A stretch of DNA of 27,709 nt from NCBI GenBank assembly GCA_038043025.1, contig JBBTCW010000077.1, positions 1-27,709 of the forward strand, given 5' to 3'. Positions 1 to 7,921 of this stretch are shown here, one piece after another (position 1 is the first letter of the stretch; every line of letters starts with the position of its first letter). The position numbers and the translations under genes are program-made. Below the pieces are notes generated by a model. It worked only from the letters and a program-made list of their open reading frames with translations, did not search any database and had not been told where the DNA came from. The stretch is from O2-02-FULL-42-9 sp038043025. Lineage in GTDB: Bacteria > Pseudomonadota > Gammaproteobacteria > UBA12402.

Positions 1-18
1 TGTCGGTTCGCGCTCCAC

Positions 19-142
19 ACTCATGCGAACAAGCTGGTCTCAGCTCAGAGGACGCAACGCGTTCATCTGATTCTAAATAATTCACCATTACTTCTGGTAA
101 ATGCCATTCTAACGATGAATACCTGCTTTCCTCTGAGCTGAG
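19..142. repeat. Inverted repeat downstream of uvrC, CAGCTCAGAG repeat family
   Basis: A 14-bp sequence at 39-52 (CTCAGCTCAGAGGA) returns exactly inverted at 129-142 (TCCTCTGAGCTGAG), three bases from the uvrC stop. The left arm belongs to a 20-bp block (36-55) that recurs identically at 19758-19777, and ACTCATGCGAACAA lies next to it at both places. The 76-base loop is AT-rich and I see no gene in it. A transcript leaving uvrC would form this stem first, so it may protect the 3' end or help termination, but there is no U-tract. Confidence 0.65.
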
Positions 143-144
143 TA

Positions 145-1965
145 TTATTCTACTTTTCCATGCAAAGCATCATAAATCTGCCGAGCAAGCGTTTGACTCA
201 CACCAGGCACTTTCGATAAATCTTGAACACTGGCATTTTTGACGCCTTGCAACCCACCAAAATGCGTTAATAACGCAAGACGACGTTTTTTGCCAATGTC
301 TGCAATATCTTCCAAAATAGAATGACGCTGGTATTTATTACGTTTTGCGCGATGTCCCGTAATGGCAAATCGATGCGCCTCGTCGCGTATTTGTTGAATC
401 AATCGAAACGCTAAGGAATCCATCGCCAAATGAAAGGGCTGCTGGGTATGTGAAAAATAAATGGTTTCTAACCCGACCTTGCGCCCTTCTCCCTTCGCAA
501 TGCCCATCAAAATAACGTCGTCCATTTGCAATTCTTCAAACACGTTCATCGCTTGCGTCAATTGACCTTTGCCGCCATCCACAATCACAATATCCGGCAA
601 CGGTTTTTCTTCTGTTTTTAATCGCGCATAACGTCGACGCATCGCTTGTTGCATCGCCGCATAATCATCGCCGGGCACTATATCATCAATATTAAAACGA
701 CGATAATCTTTTTTAATTAACCCACGATCCGTAAAGACGACACAAGAGGCAATCGTTTCAGCGCCCATCGTATGACTGATATCAAAACATTCAATGCGTT
801 TTGGCGTGTGCGGCAGTTTACAAAATTCCTTTAAGTCTAATAACTTTTGGTGAATATCGGCATTCGTCGACAGGCGTGTTTGCAACGCTTGTTGTGCGCT
901 GGAGAGCGCCATATTGATCCACGCGGCACGCGCCCCTTTTACCTGTTGTTTGATAGTGACCTTATGCTTCACCCTTGTATTAATCGCCGCACTCATTAAT
1001 TTTACCTGATCAATTTTATCATTAACAATGATTTCATTTGGCATTTCTTCAGCAGACAAATTCAAATAATATTGCTGAACAAAACTCGTCAATACCTCGC
1101 ATAAATTCGCATTAATATTGCGCTTTGGAAATAGCGTTTTACAGCCCAACACGCGTCCAAATCGAATAATTAAAATCGCGACACAAGAGACTTCTAATTT
1201 TTGCGCAATCGCAACCACATCAATGTTCGAATTTTGCACACGCAGCGTTTGCGTCTTTTGCATCTCGCGCAGCTCATGTATTTGATTGCGATAATGCAAT
1301 GCCTCTTCGTATTGCAACTGTCGTGAAGCCGCGTTCATTCGCCGCGTTAATTCTTGGATAATTTCTTGATTTTTACCTTCTAAAAATAATTTAACATAAC
1401 GAATATCATTCGCATAATCGTTTTGCGAAATAAAATTCACGCAAGGCGCCGAACAGCGGCCAATTTGATATTGCAAACAAGGTCGTGTGCGTGATCTGAA
1501 AAAAGTATTTTTACACGAACGAATGCGAAAGAGCTTTTGCAACAACATCACAGTTGACTTGACATAGCCGCCATGCGGATAGGGGCCAAAATAATGCGCC
1601 AATTCTTTGCGCGCACCGCGATAAAAAAAAAGACGCGGATAATCGTCTTGTGATAAAGCAATATACGGATAACTTTTATCATCTCGAAAGTCGATATTAT
1701 AGTGCGGATGGTGTTTTTGAATTAAATCGGTTTCAAGCAATAACGCATCGCTTTCGGTTTGTGTCACAATGACGGCTATCGATACAATGTGAGCAACGAG
1801 CGCGATTGTTTTTAAATCTTGCCGTTTTTTTTGAAAATATTGCGTAACGCGTTTTTTTAGGTTTTTGGCTTTGCCCACATAAATCAAGCACCCTTCCCGA
1901 TCAAACATCTGATAAACACCGGGGCAAGTGGTTAAGGTGGAAAGAAAATTTTTGTGGTCAAACAT
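145..1965 (-). CDS. uvrC: Excinuclease ABC subunit C
   Basis: UvrC makes the two incisions flanking a DNA lesion after UvrAB has loaded in nucleotide excision repair. The 606-residue length is normal. An N-terminal GIY-YIG nuclease domain is visible (GVYQMFD near residue 16, then YVGKAKNLKKR from about 29). A UVR motif that binds UvrB follows near residue 220 (YEEALHYRNQI). The RNase H-like nuclease domain holds ECFDISH and IVIVDGGKGQL, and two helix-hairpin-helix units close the C terminus (HFGGLQGVKNA, LSKVPGVSQTLARQI). It lies 30 bases downstream of uvrY on the same strand, the classic gammaproteobacterial pair, so it is probably cotranscribed. I see no clear Shine-Dalgarno before the ATG. 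The N-terminal length still matches the family, so translation may depend on coupling with uvrY. Confidence 0.98.
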   Translation of the reverse strand: MFDHKNFLSTLTTCPGVYQMFDREGCLIYVGKAKNLKKRVTQYFQKKRQDLKTIALVAHIVSIAVIVTQTESDALLLETDLIQKHHPHYNIDFRDDKSYPYIALSQDDYPRLFFYRGARKELAHYFGPYPHGGYVKSTVMLLQKLFRIRSCKNTFFRSRTRPCLQYQIGRCSAPCVNFISQNDYANDIRYVKLFLEGKNQEIIQELTRRMNAASRQLQYEEALHYRNQIHELREMQKTQTLRVQNSNIDVVAIAQKLEVSCVAILIIRFGRVLGCKTLFPKRNINANLCEVLTSFVQQYYLNLSAEEMPNEIIVNDKIDQVKLMSAAINTRVKHKVTIKQQVKGARAAWINMALSSAQQALQTRLSTNADIHQKLLDLKEFCKLPHTPKRIECFDISHTMGAETIASCVVFTDRGLIKKDYRRFNIDDIVPGDDYAAMQQAMRRRYARLKTEEKPLPDIVIVDGGKGQLTQAMNVFEELQMDDVILMGIAKGEGRKVGLETIYFSHTQQPFHLAMDSLAFRLIQQIRDEAHRFAITGHRAKRNKYQRHSILEDIADIGKKRRLALLTHFGGLQGVKNASVQDLSKVPGVSQTLARQIYDALHGKVE

Positions 1966-1995
1966 AATTTTATATATATCATGCCGGCAACAAGA

Positions 1996-2646
1996 CTAGC
2001 TGCCCTCAACAATCCCCTGACGCAATGCAAGCAAGGTCAATTCGACATCGCTTTTAACACCTAATTTTTCGAACAAACGATAGCGATAGGTGTTAACCGT
2101 TTTGGGACTTAAGTGTAACGTGTCTGCGATAAGCTGCGGTTTTTCACCCTTCGTGATCATAATCATCACCTGCAATTCACGTTCTGATAACGAATCAAAT
2201 GGTGTCGTATCTTTGCCTGCATAACGTTTTAATGCAAGATTTTGCGCAATCGAAGGACTAATGTAACGCTTACCCGCAAACACTTCGCGAATAGCACGAA
2301 CGACTTCTTTGATATCACAATCTTTTGTAACATAACCGGAAGCTCCTTCTTCTAGTAAGCGCGTCGGAAAAATATCACTTTGACAAACCGTTAAGGCTAA
2401 AATTTTCATCTCGGGATTAATCCGAATCAACTTGCGCGTTGCTTCCATACCGCCCATACCCGGCATTTGTAAATCCATTAACACAACATCAGGCTGACAC
2501 TCTCGTGCCAAACGCACAGCATCTTCACCCGTTTCTGCTTCTCCAACTACTTCAATGTCCGGTGCCTCGGACTTTAACAAGGCAATCGTTCCCTGACGAA
2601 TAAATTTCAGATCATCCACGATCATCAATCGAATTCCCCTGGACAT
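1996..2646 (-). CDS. uvrY: Two-component response regulator, UvrY/GacA/LetA type
   Basis: This is a NarL/FixJ-class response regulator of 216 residues. The receiver domain shows the acidic pair D11-D12, the phospho-acceptor D58 in LMDLQMPGMGG, T86 and K108. A LuxR-type helix-turn-helix occupies about 152-212 (LSERELQVM...SPKTVNTYRYRLFEKLGVKSD split). Adjacency to uvrC identifies it as the UvrY/GacA/LetA orthologue. In relatives this regulator answers the BarA/GacS/LetS sensor kinase and activates small RNAs that titrate CsrA/RsmA. In Legionella LetA controls the switch to the transmissive phase. No sensor kinase is encoded in this window. A GGAAG ribosome site precedes the ATG. The gene starts 47 bases beyond the tRNA-Ser on the same strand, so it could be read from the tRNA promoter. 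Confidence 0.95.
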   Translation of the reverse strand: MSRGIRLMIVDDLKFIRQGTIALLKSEAPDIEVVGEAETGEDAVRLARECQPDVVLMDLQMPGMGGMEATRKLIRINPEMKILALTVCQSDIFPTRLLEEGASGYVTKDCDIKEVVRAIREVFAGKRYISPSIAQNLALKRYAGKDTTPFDSLSERELQVMIMITKGEKPQLIADTLHLSPKTVNTYRYRLFEKLGVKSDVELTLLALRQGIVEGS

Positions 2647-2693
2647 AATTTTCTTCCTTTTTAGTTAATTGAAGAACCTCATAAATAAAATGT

Positions 2694-2783
2694 TGGCGGA
2701 GAGGGAGGGATTCGAACCCCCGGAACCCTTGCAGGTTCAACGGTTTTCAAGACCGTCGCAATCGACCACTCTGCCACCTCTCC
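2694..2783 (-). tRNA. tRNA-Ser (anticodon UGA)
   Basis: On the minus strand the 90-nt sequence starts GGAGAGGTGGCAGAGTGG. It has the anticodon stem and loop ACGGTCTTGAAAACCGT with anticodon TGA, a long variable arm typical of serine tRNAs (AACCTGCAAGGGTTC), and a T-arm GGGGGTTCGAATCCC. The acceptor stem GGAGAGG pairs with CCTCTCC, and CCA is encoded. It decodes UCA and other UCN codons. It sits directly upstream of uvrY. Confidence 0.96.
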
Positions 2784-2971
2784 ATTCTGCACCATTAATC
2801 CACATCTCTTTGTAAGCCAAAGCATACAGCAAAGTAATTCAGGAGCAAAGCAATTCTATTAAAAAACCTTACATAAAATAAGTATAAATCTCATCACATT
2901 TAATGCTAAACCTGAATATTCACATAAAAACAAATATGTAACTTATTGATTCTAATAATTCTTAGACAAAC
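2784..2971. other. AT-rich spacer between tRNA-Ser and the fold-back element
   Basis: This 188-base stretch has no plausible reading frame or recognisable RNA. It should hold the promoter of the minus-strand tRNA-Ser near 2784-2830, but I cannot name convincing -35 and -10 boxes. Confidence 0.4.
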
Positions 2972-2974
2972 TAA

Positions 2975-3153
2975 GGGTCTGTCACAGAATAAGTGATACA
3001 TTTAGCATCCCATCTGACAGGCACCTTTGGACGTTCTTCAATCGAAAAATAACTTACATAGTCCCTGCTATGTGCGTTTTTTTTCTCAATCAGAACGTCC
3101 AAATCTGCCTATCAGCTGGGCGCTAACTGCACCACTTATTCTGTGACAGACCC
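2975..3153. mobile_element. MITE-like fold-back element, copy 1
   Basis: This 179-bp non-coding unit is bounded by perfect 21-bp terminal inverted repeats (2975-2995 and 3133-3153; outer end GGGTCTGTCACAG). The direct repeat TAA flanks it (2972-2974 and 3154-3156), as expected of a target-site duplication. Beyond the perfect ends the arms keep pairing imperfectly as far as a central hairpin, ACATAG (3056-3061) with CTATGT (3068-3073), whose loop lies on the midpoint of the element. It encodes no protein, so it would need a transposase in trans. Internal blocks are shared with the element at 26630-26807: AGCATCCCAT, CTTACATAG and CTGGGCGCTA. I do not recognise a named family. Confidence 0.85.
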
Positions 3154-3172
3154 TAATAAAGCGTGGTATAAT
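3143..3172 (+). promoter_or_regulatory. Hybrid promoter of the yccA-like gene
   Basis: A perfect -10 box TATAAT (3167-3172) lies 18 bases after GTGACA (3143-3148), five of six to the -35 consensus. The -35 box is inside the right terminal repeat of the fold-back element; the -10 box is host sequence beyond it. Transcription would start near 3179, giving a leader of about 24 nt that carries the GAGG ribosome site at 3193-3196. Confidence 0.65.
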
Positions 3173-3202
3173 GTTGCGATTAATAACATCATGAGGTGAA
3201 CT

Positions 3203-3874
3203 ATGAACTTTCAAGAATCCTTAGTAAAACGCAATACATCGGTTTTAAGCGCCAACAGTGTATTGCGCAAAACATACGCTTTATTGTCCGTAACCTTGCT
3301 GTTTAGCGCCTTAGCAGCAGCATGGTCAATGACTTCTGGCGCTGCGCCCGTTAATCCTATCTTAATCATTATCGGCTATTTCGCTCTCCTCTTTTTAACA
3401 TCTGCTTTGCGCAAAAGTCGCTGGGGAATCCTCGCTGTTTTTGCCTTAACGGGATTTATGGGATACACATTAGGACCCATTTTGAATTTCTATATCAATG
3501 GATTTAGCAATGGCAGCCAAATTGTTTTAACCGCTTTTGGCGGCACAGGTCTCATCTTTTTTGCTTTATCGGCTTATGCGTTAACCACAAAAAAAGATTT
3601 TAGTTACATGGCAGGATTTATCTTTGCCGCATTTATTGTGGCATTTTTGATGGGTATTTTAACGTTTTTCTTTCAATCACCCATTCTCATGACATTAATA
3701 TCGGGTGCTTTTATTCTGATTAGCTCGGGATATATCTTGCTTCAAACCAGCATGATTATCAACGGCGGCGAAACCAGTTACGTCATGGCAACGGTGGGGT
3801 TGTATGTTGCATTGTTTAATATCTTTATAAGTTTATTACAGATCTTGTCAATCTTTGCAGGAAGACGGAATTAA
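3203..3874 (+). CDS. yccA: Bax inhibitor-1/YccA family inner-membrane protein
   Basis: A 223-residue, highly hydrophobic protein with about seven membrane segments after a short polar N terminus (MNFQESLVKRNTSVLS). Length, hydrophobic pattern and the LRKTYALLSVTLLFSA start match the BI-1/YccA (TMBIM, PF01027) family. E. coli YccA is a substrate and modulator of the membrane protease FtsH, and related proteins conduct calcium or protons; which applies here is unknown. The ATG has a GAGGTGA site six bases upstream. The gene stands alone, convergent with serS, with a hairpin between them. Its promoter appears to be partly built by the upstream fold-back element. Confidence 0.9.
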   Translation: MNFQESLVKRNTSVLSANSVLRKTYALLSVTLLFSALAAAWSMTSGAAPVNPILIIIGYFALLFLTSALRKSRWGILAVFALTGFMGYTLGPILNFYINGFSNGSQIVLTAFGGTGLIFFALSAYALTTKKDFSYMAGFIFAAFIVAFLMGILTFFFQSPILMTLISGAFILISSGYILLQTSMIINGGETSYVMATVGLYVALFNIFISLLQILSIFAGRRN

Positions 3875-3886
3875 TTTTAACAGGTC

Positions 3887-3911
3887 TCTCCGGGCTCACT
3901 GAGTCCGGAGA
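3887..3911. terminator. Hairpin between convergent yccA-like gene and serS
   Basis: TCTCCGGGCTC (3887-3897) pairs with GAGTCCGGAGA (3901-3911) around a three-base loop, with one G-T wobble. It lies 12 bases after the yccA-like stop and 9 before the serS stop, so it could serve both strands. The following tract is poor in T, so termination strength is uncertain. Confidence 0.6.
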
Positions 3912-3920
3912 TTGAATCCG

Positions 3921-5192
3921 TTATATTACTGTCTGATTATTCATATACGGCTGCAGCACTTCCGGAATATGAATGCGACCCTCTTTGTCTTGATAGTTTT
4001 CTACAATCGCAATCAACGTACGACCCACGGCCAAACCAGAACCATTTAAGGTATGCACATATTCAGGTTTTTTGGTTTTGTGATTACGCCAGCGCGCTTG
4101 CATGCGGCGCGCCTGAAAACTTTCAAAGTTACTGCAAGATGAAATTTCGCGATAACAATTTTGACTCGGTAACCACACTTCTAAATCATAGGTTTTCGCT
4201 GCCGAAAAACCTATATCGCCTGCACATAAACTCATCACGCGGTACGGAAGTTTTAAATTCTTCAAGATACATTCAGCTTCTGAGGTCAACTCTTCCAATG
4301 CCGCATAAGAATCCTCTGGCTTCACAATACGCACAAGTTCAACTTTTTCAAATTGATGATGGCGAATCATTCCACGCGTATCTTTGCCATAAGAACCTGC
4401 TTCGCTGCGAAAACATGAGGTATAACAAACAAATTTTTCAGGCAAATGTTTTTCTTCAATAATTGAATCGCGCACAATATTAGTCACCGGCACTTCGGCG
4501 GTTGGAATTAAATATAACTCATTTTCGCCTTTCACTTTAAATAAATCTGCTTCAAATTTTGGCAATTGACCGGTACCAAAGAGCGCATCTTTATTTACTA
4601 AATACGGCACGGAAACTTCTGTATATTGATGTTCTTCAGTGTGTACTTCCAACATAAATTGAATGAGCGCACGCTGTAACTGCGCGAATTTTCCATACAA
4701 AACAACAAAACGTGACCCGGACATTTTGGCGGCAGTTTCAAAATCCATGAGCCCTAATTGTTCACCCAAATCGACATGATCTTTGGGTTTAAAGTCAAAT
4801 TGAGGGATGTCACCCCACTTGCGCACTTCAACATTTTTAGTTTCGTCTAGCCCGGCAGGTACCGACTCGTGTGGCAGATTGGGTATATTCCATAAAAATT
4901 CATTGAGTTGATCTTGAGCTTGATTCAGCGCATCTTCAGCGGCCTTTAATTCATCACCTAGGCTAGCCACTTCAGCAAGTAATGGTTTAATATCTTTGCC
5001 TTTTGCTTTTGCCTGGCCAATCGATTTAGAGCGCTCATTGCGTTTGGCCTGCAAGTCTTCTGCTTGGATTTGGAATTTTTTACGCGCCATTTCTAAGCGC
5101 TGAAATTCGACCGTATCCAAATCAAACCCACGTTTTTTTAGCCCTGTTGCCACAACTGCTAAATTATCGCGCAAATATTTTACATCGAGCAT
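3921..5192 (-). CDS. serS: Seryl-tRNA synthetase
   Basis: Class II aminoacyl-tRNA synthetase that charges tRNA-Ser and tRNA-Sec with serine. It is 423 residues long from the ATG at 5192 (MLDVKYLRDNL), which has an AAGGA site eight bases upstream. A longer frame to 5261 adds residues unlike any SerRS and has no ribosome site. The N-terminal antiparallel coiled-coil arm that grips the tRNA variable arm spans about 30-100 (rich in K, E and A). Motif 2 is clear (FRSEAGSYGKDTRG, R262, then HHQFEKVE), as is motif 3 (GSGLAVGRTLIAIVENYQ). In E. coli serS follows rarA directly; here about 3 kb of other genes and repeats separate them. Confidence 0.98.
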   Translation of the reverse strand: MLDVKYLRDNLAVVATGLKKRGFDLDTVEFQRLEMARKKFQIQAEDLQAKRNERSKSIGQAKAKGKDIKPLLAEVASLGDELKAAEDALNQAQDQLNEFLWNIPNLPHESVPAGLDETKNVEVRKWGDIPQFDFKPKDHVDLGEQLGLMDFETAAKMSGSRFVVLYGKFAQLQRALIQFMLEVHTEEHQYTEVSVPYLVNKDALFGTGQLPKFEADLFKVKGENELYLIPTAEVPVTNIVRDSIIEEKHLPEKFVCYTSCFRSEAGSYGKDTRGMIRHHQFEKVELVRIVKPEDSYAALEELTSEAECILKNLKLPYRVMSLCAGDIGFSAAKTYDLEVWLPSQNCYREISSCSNFESFQARRMQARWRNHKTKKPEYVHTLNGSGLAVGRTLIAIVENYQDKEGRIHIPEVLQPYMNNQTVI

Positions 5193-5275
5193 ACACAACA
5201 TCCTTTGAATAAAATGATATAGCAGGAGTATAACAAAAGTTTTAAGCGAAATCTCAATCAATGCAGCAAATCAAT

Positions 5276-5389
5276 AGCAGCTCAGCGCACGTAACAAGAC
5301 AGCACCTGAAATCCTTGCTACGCCTGGCTTGCAGCAGCTCAGAGCACGTAACAAGACAGCACCTAAAATCCTTGCTATGCCTGGCTTGC
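5276..5389. repeat. Tandem 57-bp direct repeat, two units
   Basis: Unit 1 (5276-5332) and unit 2 (5333-5389) are almost identical, differing at about four bases, and each begins AGCAGCTCAG and ends CCTGGCTTGC. A third start (AGCAGCTCAGAG) at 5390 leads into the inverted repeat. The unit is a multiple of three and stays open in one plus-strand frame from an ATG at 5261, but no ribosome site or family resemblance supports a gene. The rest of the 368-base gap between serS and the RMD1-like gene is this repeat, the next one and AT-rich sequence. Confidence 0.85.
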
Positions 5390-5465
5390 AGCAGCTCAGA
5401 GCTGCGCGGATTAAAATATTGTAAGCCATTTGCCTACGCGCAGCTCTGAGCTGCTGTAAGCCAGG
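5380..5465. repeat. Palindromic intergenic repeat, copy A
   Basis: Two 28-bp arms (5380-5407 and 5438-5465) are inverted copies with one mismatch. Each contains the near-palindrome CAGCTCAGAGCTG next to CCTGGCTT/AAGCCAGG, around a 30-base AT-rich loop. The first 77 bases recur at 10148-10224 with a single difference. Another partial unit (CCAGCTCAGAGCT) follows at 5482-5494. A transcript would fold into a long stem with two smaller cruciform-capable palindromes. Confidence 0.85.
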
Positions 5466-5560
5466 CGCAGCGTGGGTTTGGCCAGCTCAGAGCTACAAAG
5501 AAATATTTAATTTTCGTTATTTTATTCGAATTGATCTGACTATCGGAGGCCGCGTCAAAA

Positions 5561-6367
5561 TCAATGCTGCACAAAATAAAAAATTACCATTAAAACAATC
5601 TCGATCAAAATGAGATAAACGATCACAGATTCAAGAAAAGTCGAATGACGATATTGCAATTGATTGGATAAAATATCAAAAAGATCCTGCAAAACATTTA
5701 ACTTCTGGTTAAGCGCGGAAACACGTTGTTTAATATCAAAATATTTTTCGGTCATCAAATAATAAGAAGCGCCACTTGAATGTTCCCAAAAATATTCCGG
5801 AATATCTAAATATTCGCTCGACAAATTAATAGAGCTTTTATGTGAAAAAATCTCGCCCATCGCTTGAGAAATCATCTGTTTGCTGGCAATAATTTTCCCT
5901 TTTTCTGCTAATTGGCGAGGAATTTCTTCGAATTTTTTAATCAGTGCTTGTGTCATATCTTCGTAAAACTCTAATTTTGCCGACTGAGCCAAACCGTACG
6001 AAATCGCAAATTTAATGTCATCATCTTTCGCTTCCAATGAGATCAACTCCATATCAAAATGTGGCCCTATTGTTATTTCGGTTTGTTTCGCATAGCGAAA
6101 TACATGAAAATTTTTCTCAATCTTATCCAATAATTGCGTTGCAAAAGAATTAATAAACGCCAACAACTCTTGTTCTCGCCGACGCAACATTCCCCAGCAC
6201 ACTAAGCAACCGTGATCAAAACAATAGGCTTCTACCGAAAGCGATTTGGAAAAAATATACAGCACTTTATTGCGATATAAATTAACCTTATAGCCCTCTT
6301 GTTTAAGCTTCGTCGCCAATAAGGCAATGGGATAATTGCGCGCCGCTACATATGAAACACATCGCAT
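5561..6367 (-). CDS. RMD1/DUF155-family membrane-anchored protein
   Basis: A 268-residue protein matching the RMD1 (sporulation protein RMD1/DUF155, PF02582) family, found in fungi, mitochondria and various bacteria. The diagnostic C-terminal part reads YLDIPEYFWEHS near residue 187, then a helical stretch with RVSALNQKLNVLQDLFDIL. A single membrane helix at about 243-265 (VIVYLILIEIVLMVIFYF) ends the protein, leaving most of it cytoplasmic. The biochemical function is not established; mitochondrial relatives (RMND1) support translation. The ATG follows the stop of the MFS gene by one base, with an AGAGGA site inside that gene, so the two are translationally coupled. The first Met at 6367 fits this coupling. 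Confidence 0.85.
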   Translation of the reverse strand: MRCVSYVAARNYPIALLATKLKQEGYKVNLYRNKVLYIFSKSLSVEAYCFDHGCLVCWGMLRRREQELLAFINSFATQLLDKIEKNFHVFRYAKQTEITIGPHFDMELISLEAKDDDIKFAISYGLAQSAKLEFYEDMTQALIKKFEEIPRQLAEKGKIIASKQMISQAMGEIFSHKSSINLSSEYLDIPEYFWEHSSGASYYLMTEKYFDIKQRVSALNQKLNVLQDLFDILSNQLQYRHSTFLESVIVYLILIEIVLMVIFYFVQH

Positions 6368-6368
6368 A

Positions 6369-7793
6369 TTAAATCCTCTTTTTTACTGCTGTATTTACAG
6401 ATGACAAAAATAATATCACAACTGAGAAAACAATCGACAAAATCATTAAAACTTTATTACTTAACACAATGACCTCCGGATAATGCACCAGTTGGCCGGT
6501 TGCATTTTTAAACAGCATCGCTCGAACGATCTGTAATACAGCAGAACATAATGTCACGCCAATAATCCGTCCAAAATTTCTAGAAAAAGCAGCTAATCCA
6601 CTCGCCACACCTATTTTTGTAAAACTCACATCCGAGAAAGTTAAATAATTATTGGGCGATAAATAGATGCCCATCGCGATGCCAAGCAATGACTGCGATA
6701 TCACAATAAATAGTATTGATGTATGCAAATTATACAGGCTGATCAAGGATAATGCAATAATAAAACCTATAACACCCACCTGCTGAAGCAGAATAAAACG
6801 CTGTGTTCGATCGCCCACATAACCACTCAATGGCGCAAATGCACCCACAAACAAAGGAGAAATTAACAAAAACAAACCCACTATCGCCGGGTAAAATAAT
6901 TTAACGCTCATCAAATAATAAGGCAATAAAATTGAATTTATCATGAATATTAGATTCACAAAAAACATATTCACCGTGCCAAATAAAAAAGAACAAATTC
7001 TAAAAAGCGATAAGGCAATAAAAGGCATGAGCGCCGTTAATTCTCTTTTGATAAATAACGCACTAAACACAAAAAACAGGATAACAAATAAATAGGTAAT
7101 ATACCCCGCTTGCCATAGCTCCTCATGACTCAAAAGACCTAAAAATAACAATAAAGAAATCGCAAATAATCCCATCCCCGAAAAATCTATCTGCTCCTTC
7201 GTGGTTTTTTCATCTTGTTTTAAATAGATAAACGTCCCCAAATATCCCAACAAGCCTATGGGAATGTTAATATAAAAAATCGAACGCCATCCTAAAAATT
7301 GAATTAAAAATCCGCCTAAACTAGGTCCAACAATAGCTCCACACGCAACAATCATTGAATTAATACCTAACGCACGCCCCCGCAATGCTTTAGGAAACGT
7401 ATGCATTAAAATGGCTTGCGTATTTGCTAATAAAAAAGAAGCTCCAATCCCTTGTATCACGCGAAAAAAAATGAACTCATGAATTTGCGTCGCAATGGAA
7501 CATAAAAAAGAACCTATAATAAAAACAGCGATGCCAAACAGATAAGTTTGACGGCTAGAAAATACATCGCTCAACCGACCCGCAATCGGGATCATGAGAC
7601 AGACAGCAAACAAATATGCCGTAATCAACCATTGAATAATCTGAAAGTTAACATCAAAATAATGAGACAGTATCGGTAATGCGACATTAATGACACCCGA
7701 ATCAATAACCGCGAGTGAAACAACAAACGCCGTAGACAAAAAAATCATCCAAGGATTTGAAACGATTGTTCGTCGGGATAAAACAGACAACAT
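6369..7793 (-). CDS. MFS drug-efflux-type transporter, DHA2 family
   Basis: A 474-residue major facilitator with about 14 hydrophobic segments, the size and layout of the DHA2 (EmrB/QacA) proton antiporters. Seen directly: the first-helix motif with D31 (AVIDSGVINVALP), motif A in the loop between helices 2 and 3 (GRLSDVFSSRQ), and the antiporter motif C (GAIVGPSLGGFL) followed by GWRSIFYINIPIG. It probably exports hydrophobic or cationic compounds across the inner membrane; the substrate cannot be read. No membrane-fusion partner (EmrA-like) is adjacent. It is the first gene of a two-gene unit with the RMD1-like gene. The Shine-Dalgarno before the ATG at 7793 is weak, so an internal start (M16) is possible. 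Confidence 0.88.
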   Translation of the reverse strand: MLSVLSRRTIVSNPWMIFLSTAFVVSLAVIDSGVINVALPILSHYFDVNFQIIQWLITAYLFAVCLMIPIAGRLSDVFSSRQTYLFGIAVFIIGSFLCSIATQIHEFIFFRVIQGIGASFLLANTQAILMHTFPKALRGRALGINSMIVACGAIVGPSLGGFLIQFLGWRSIFYINIPIGLLGYLGTFIYLKQDEKTTKEQIDFSGMGLFAISLLLFLGLLSHEELWQAGYITYLFVILFFVFSALFIKRELTALMPFIALSLFRICSFLFGTVNMFFVNLIFMINSILLPYYLMSVKLFYPAIVGLFLLISPLFVGAFAPLSGYVGDRTQRFILLQQVGVIGFIIALSLISLYNLHTSILFIVISQSLLGIAMGIYLSPNNYLTFSDVSFTKIGVASGLAAFSRNFGRIIGVTLCSAVLQIVRAMLFKNATGQLVHYPEVIVLSNKVLMILSIVFSVVILFLSSVNTAVKKRI

Positions 7794-7921
7794 GCCAATA
7801 CTACCTAAACTCTATGCAGGTCAAAATATAACCACTCATTTACTCTCTATTTTGAGAAAAAAGCAACTATTTTTTTTAACTTCTTTTAAAAAATAAACCT
7901 AATATCGAGCGTAAAAAGCAT

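Noticed and set aside
5261..5449. 62-codon plus-strand frame over the tandem and palindromic repeats
   Set aside because: There is no ribosome site, and the sequence is fully explained by repeats also found in non-coding positions elsewhere.
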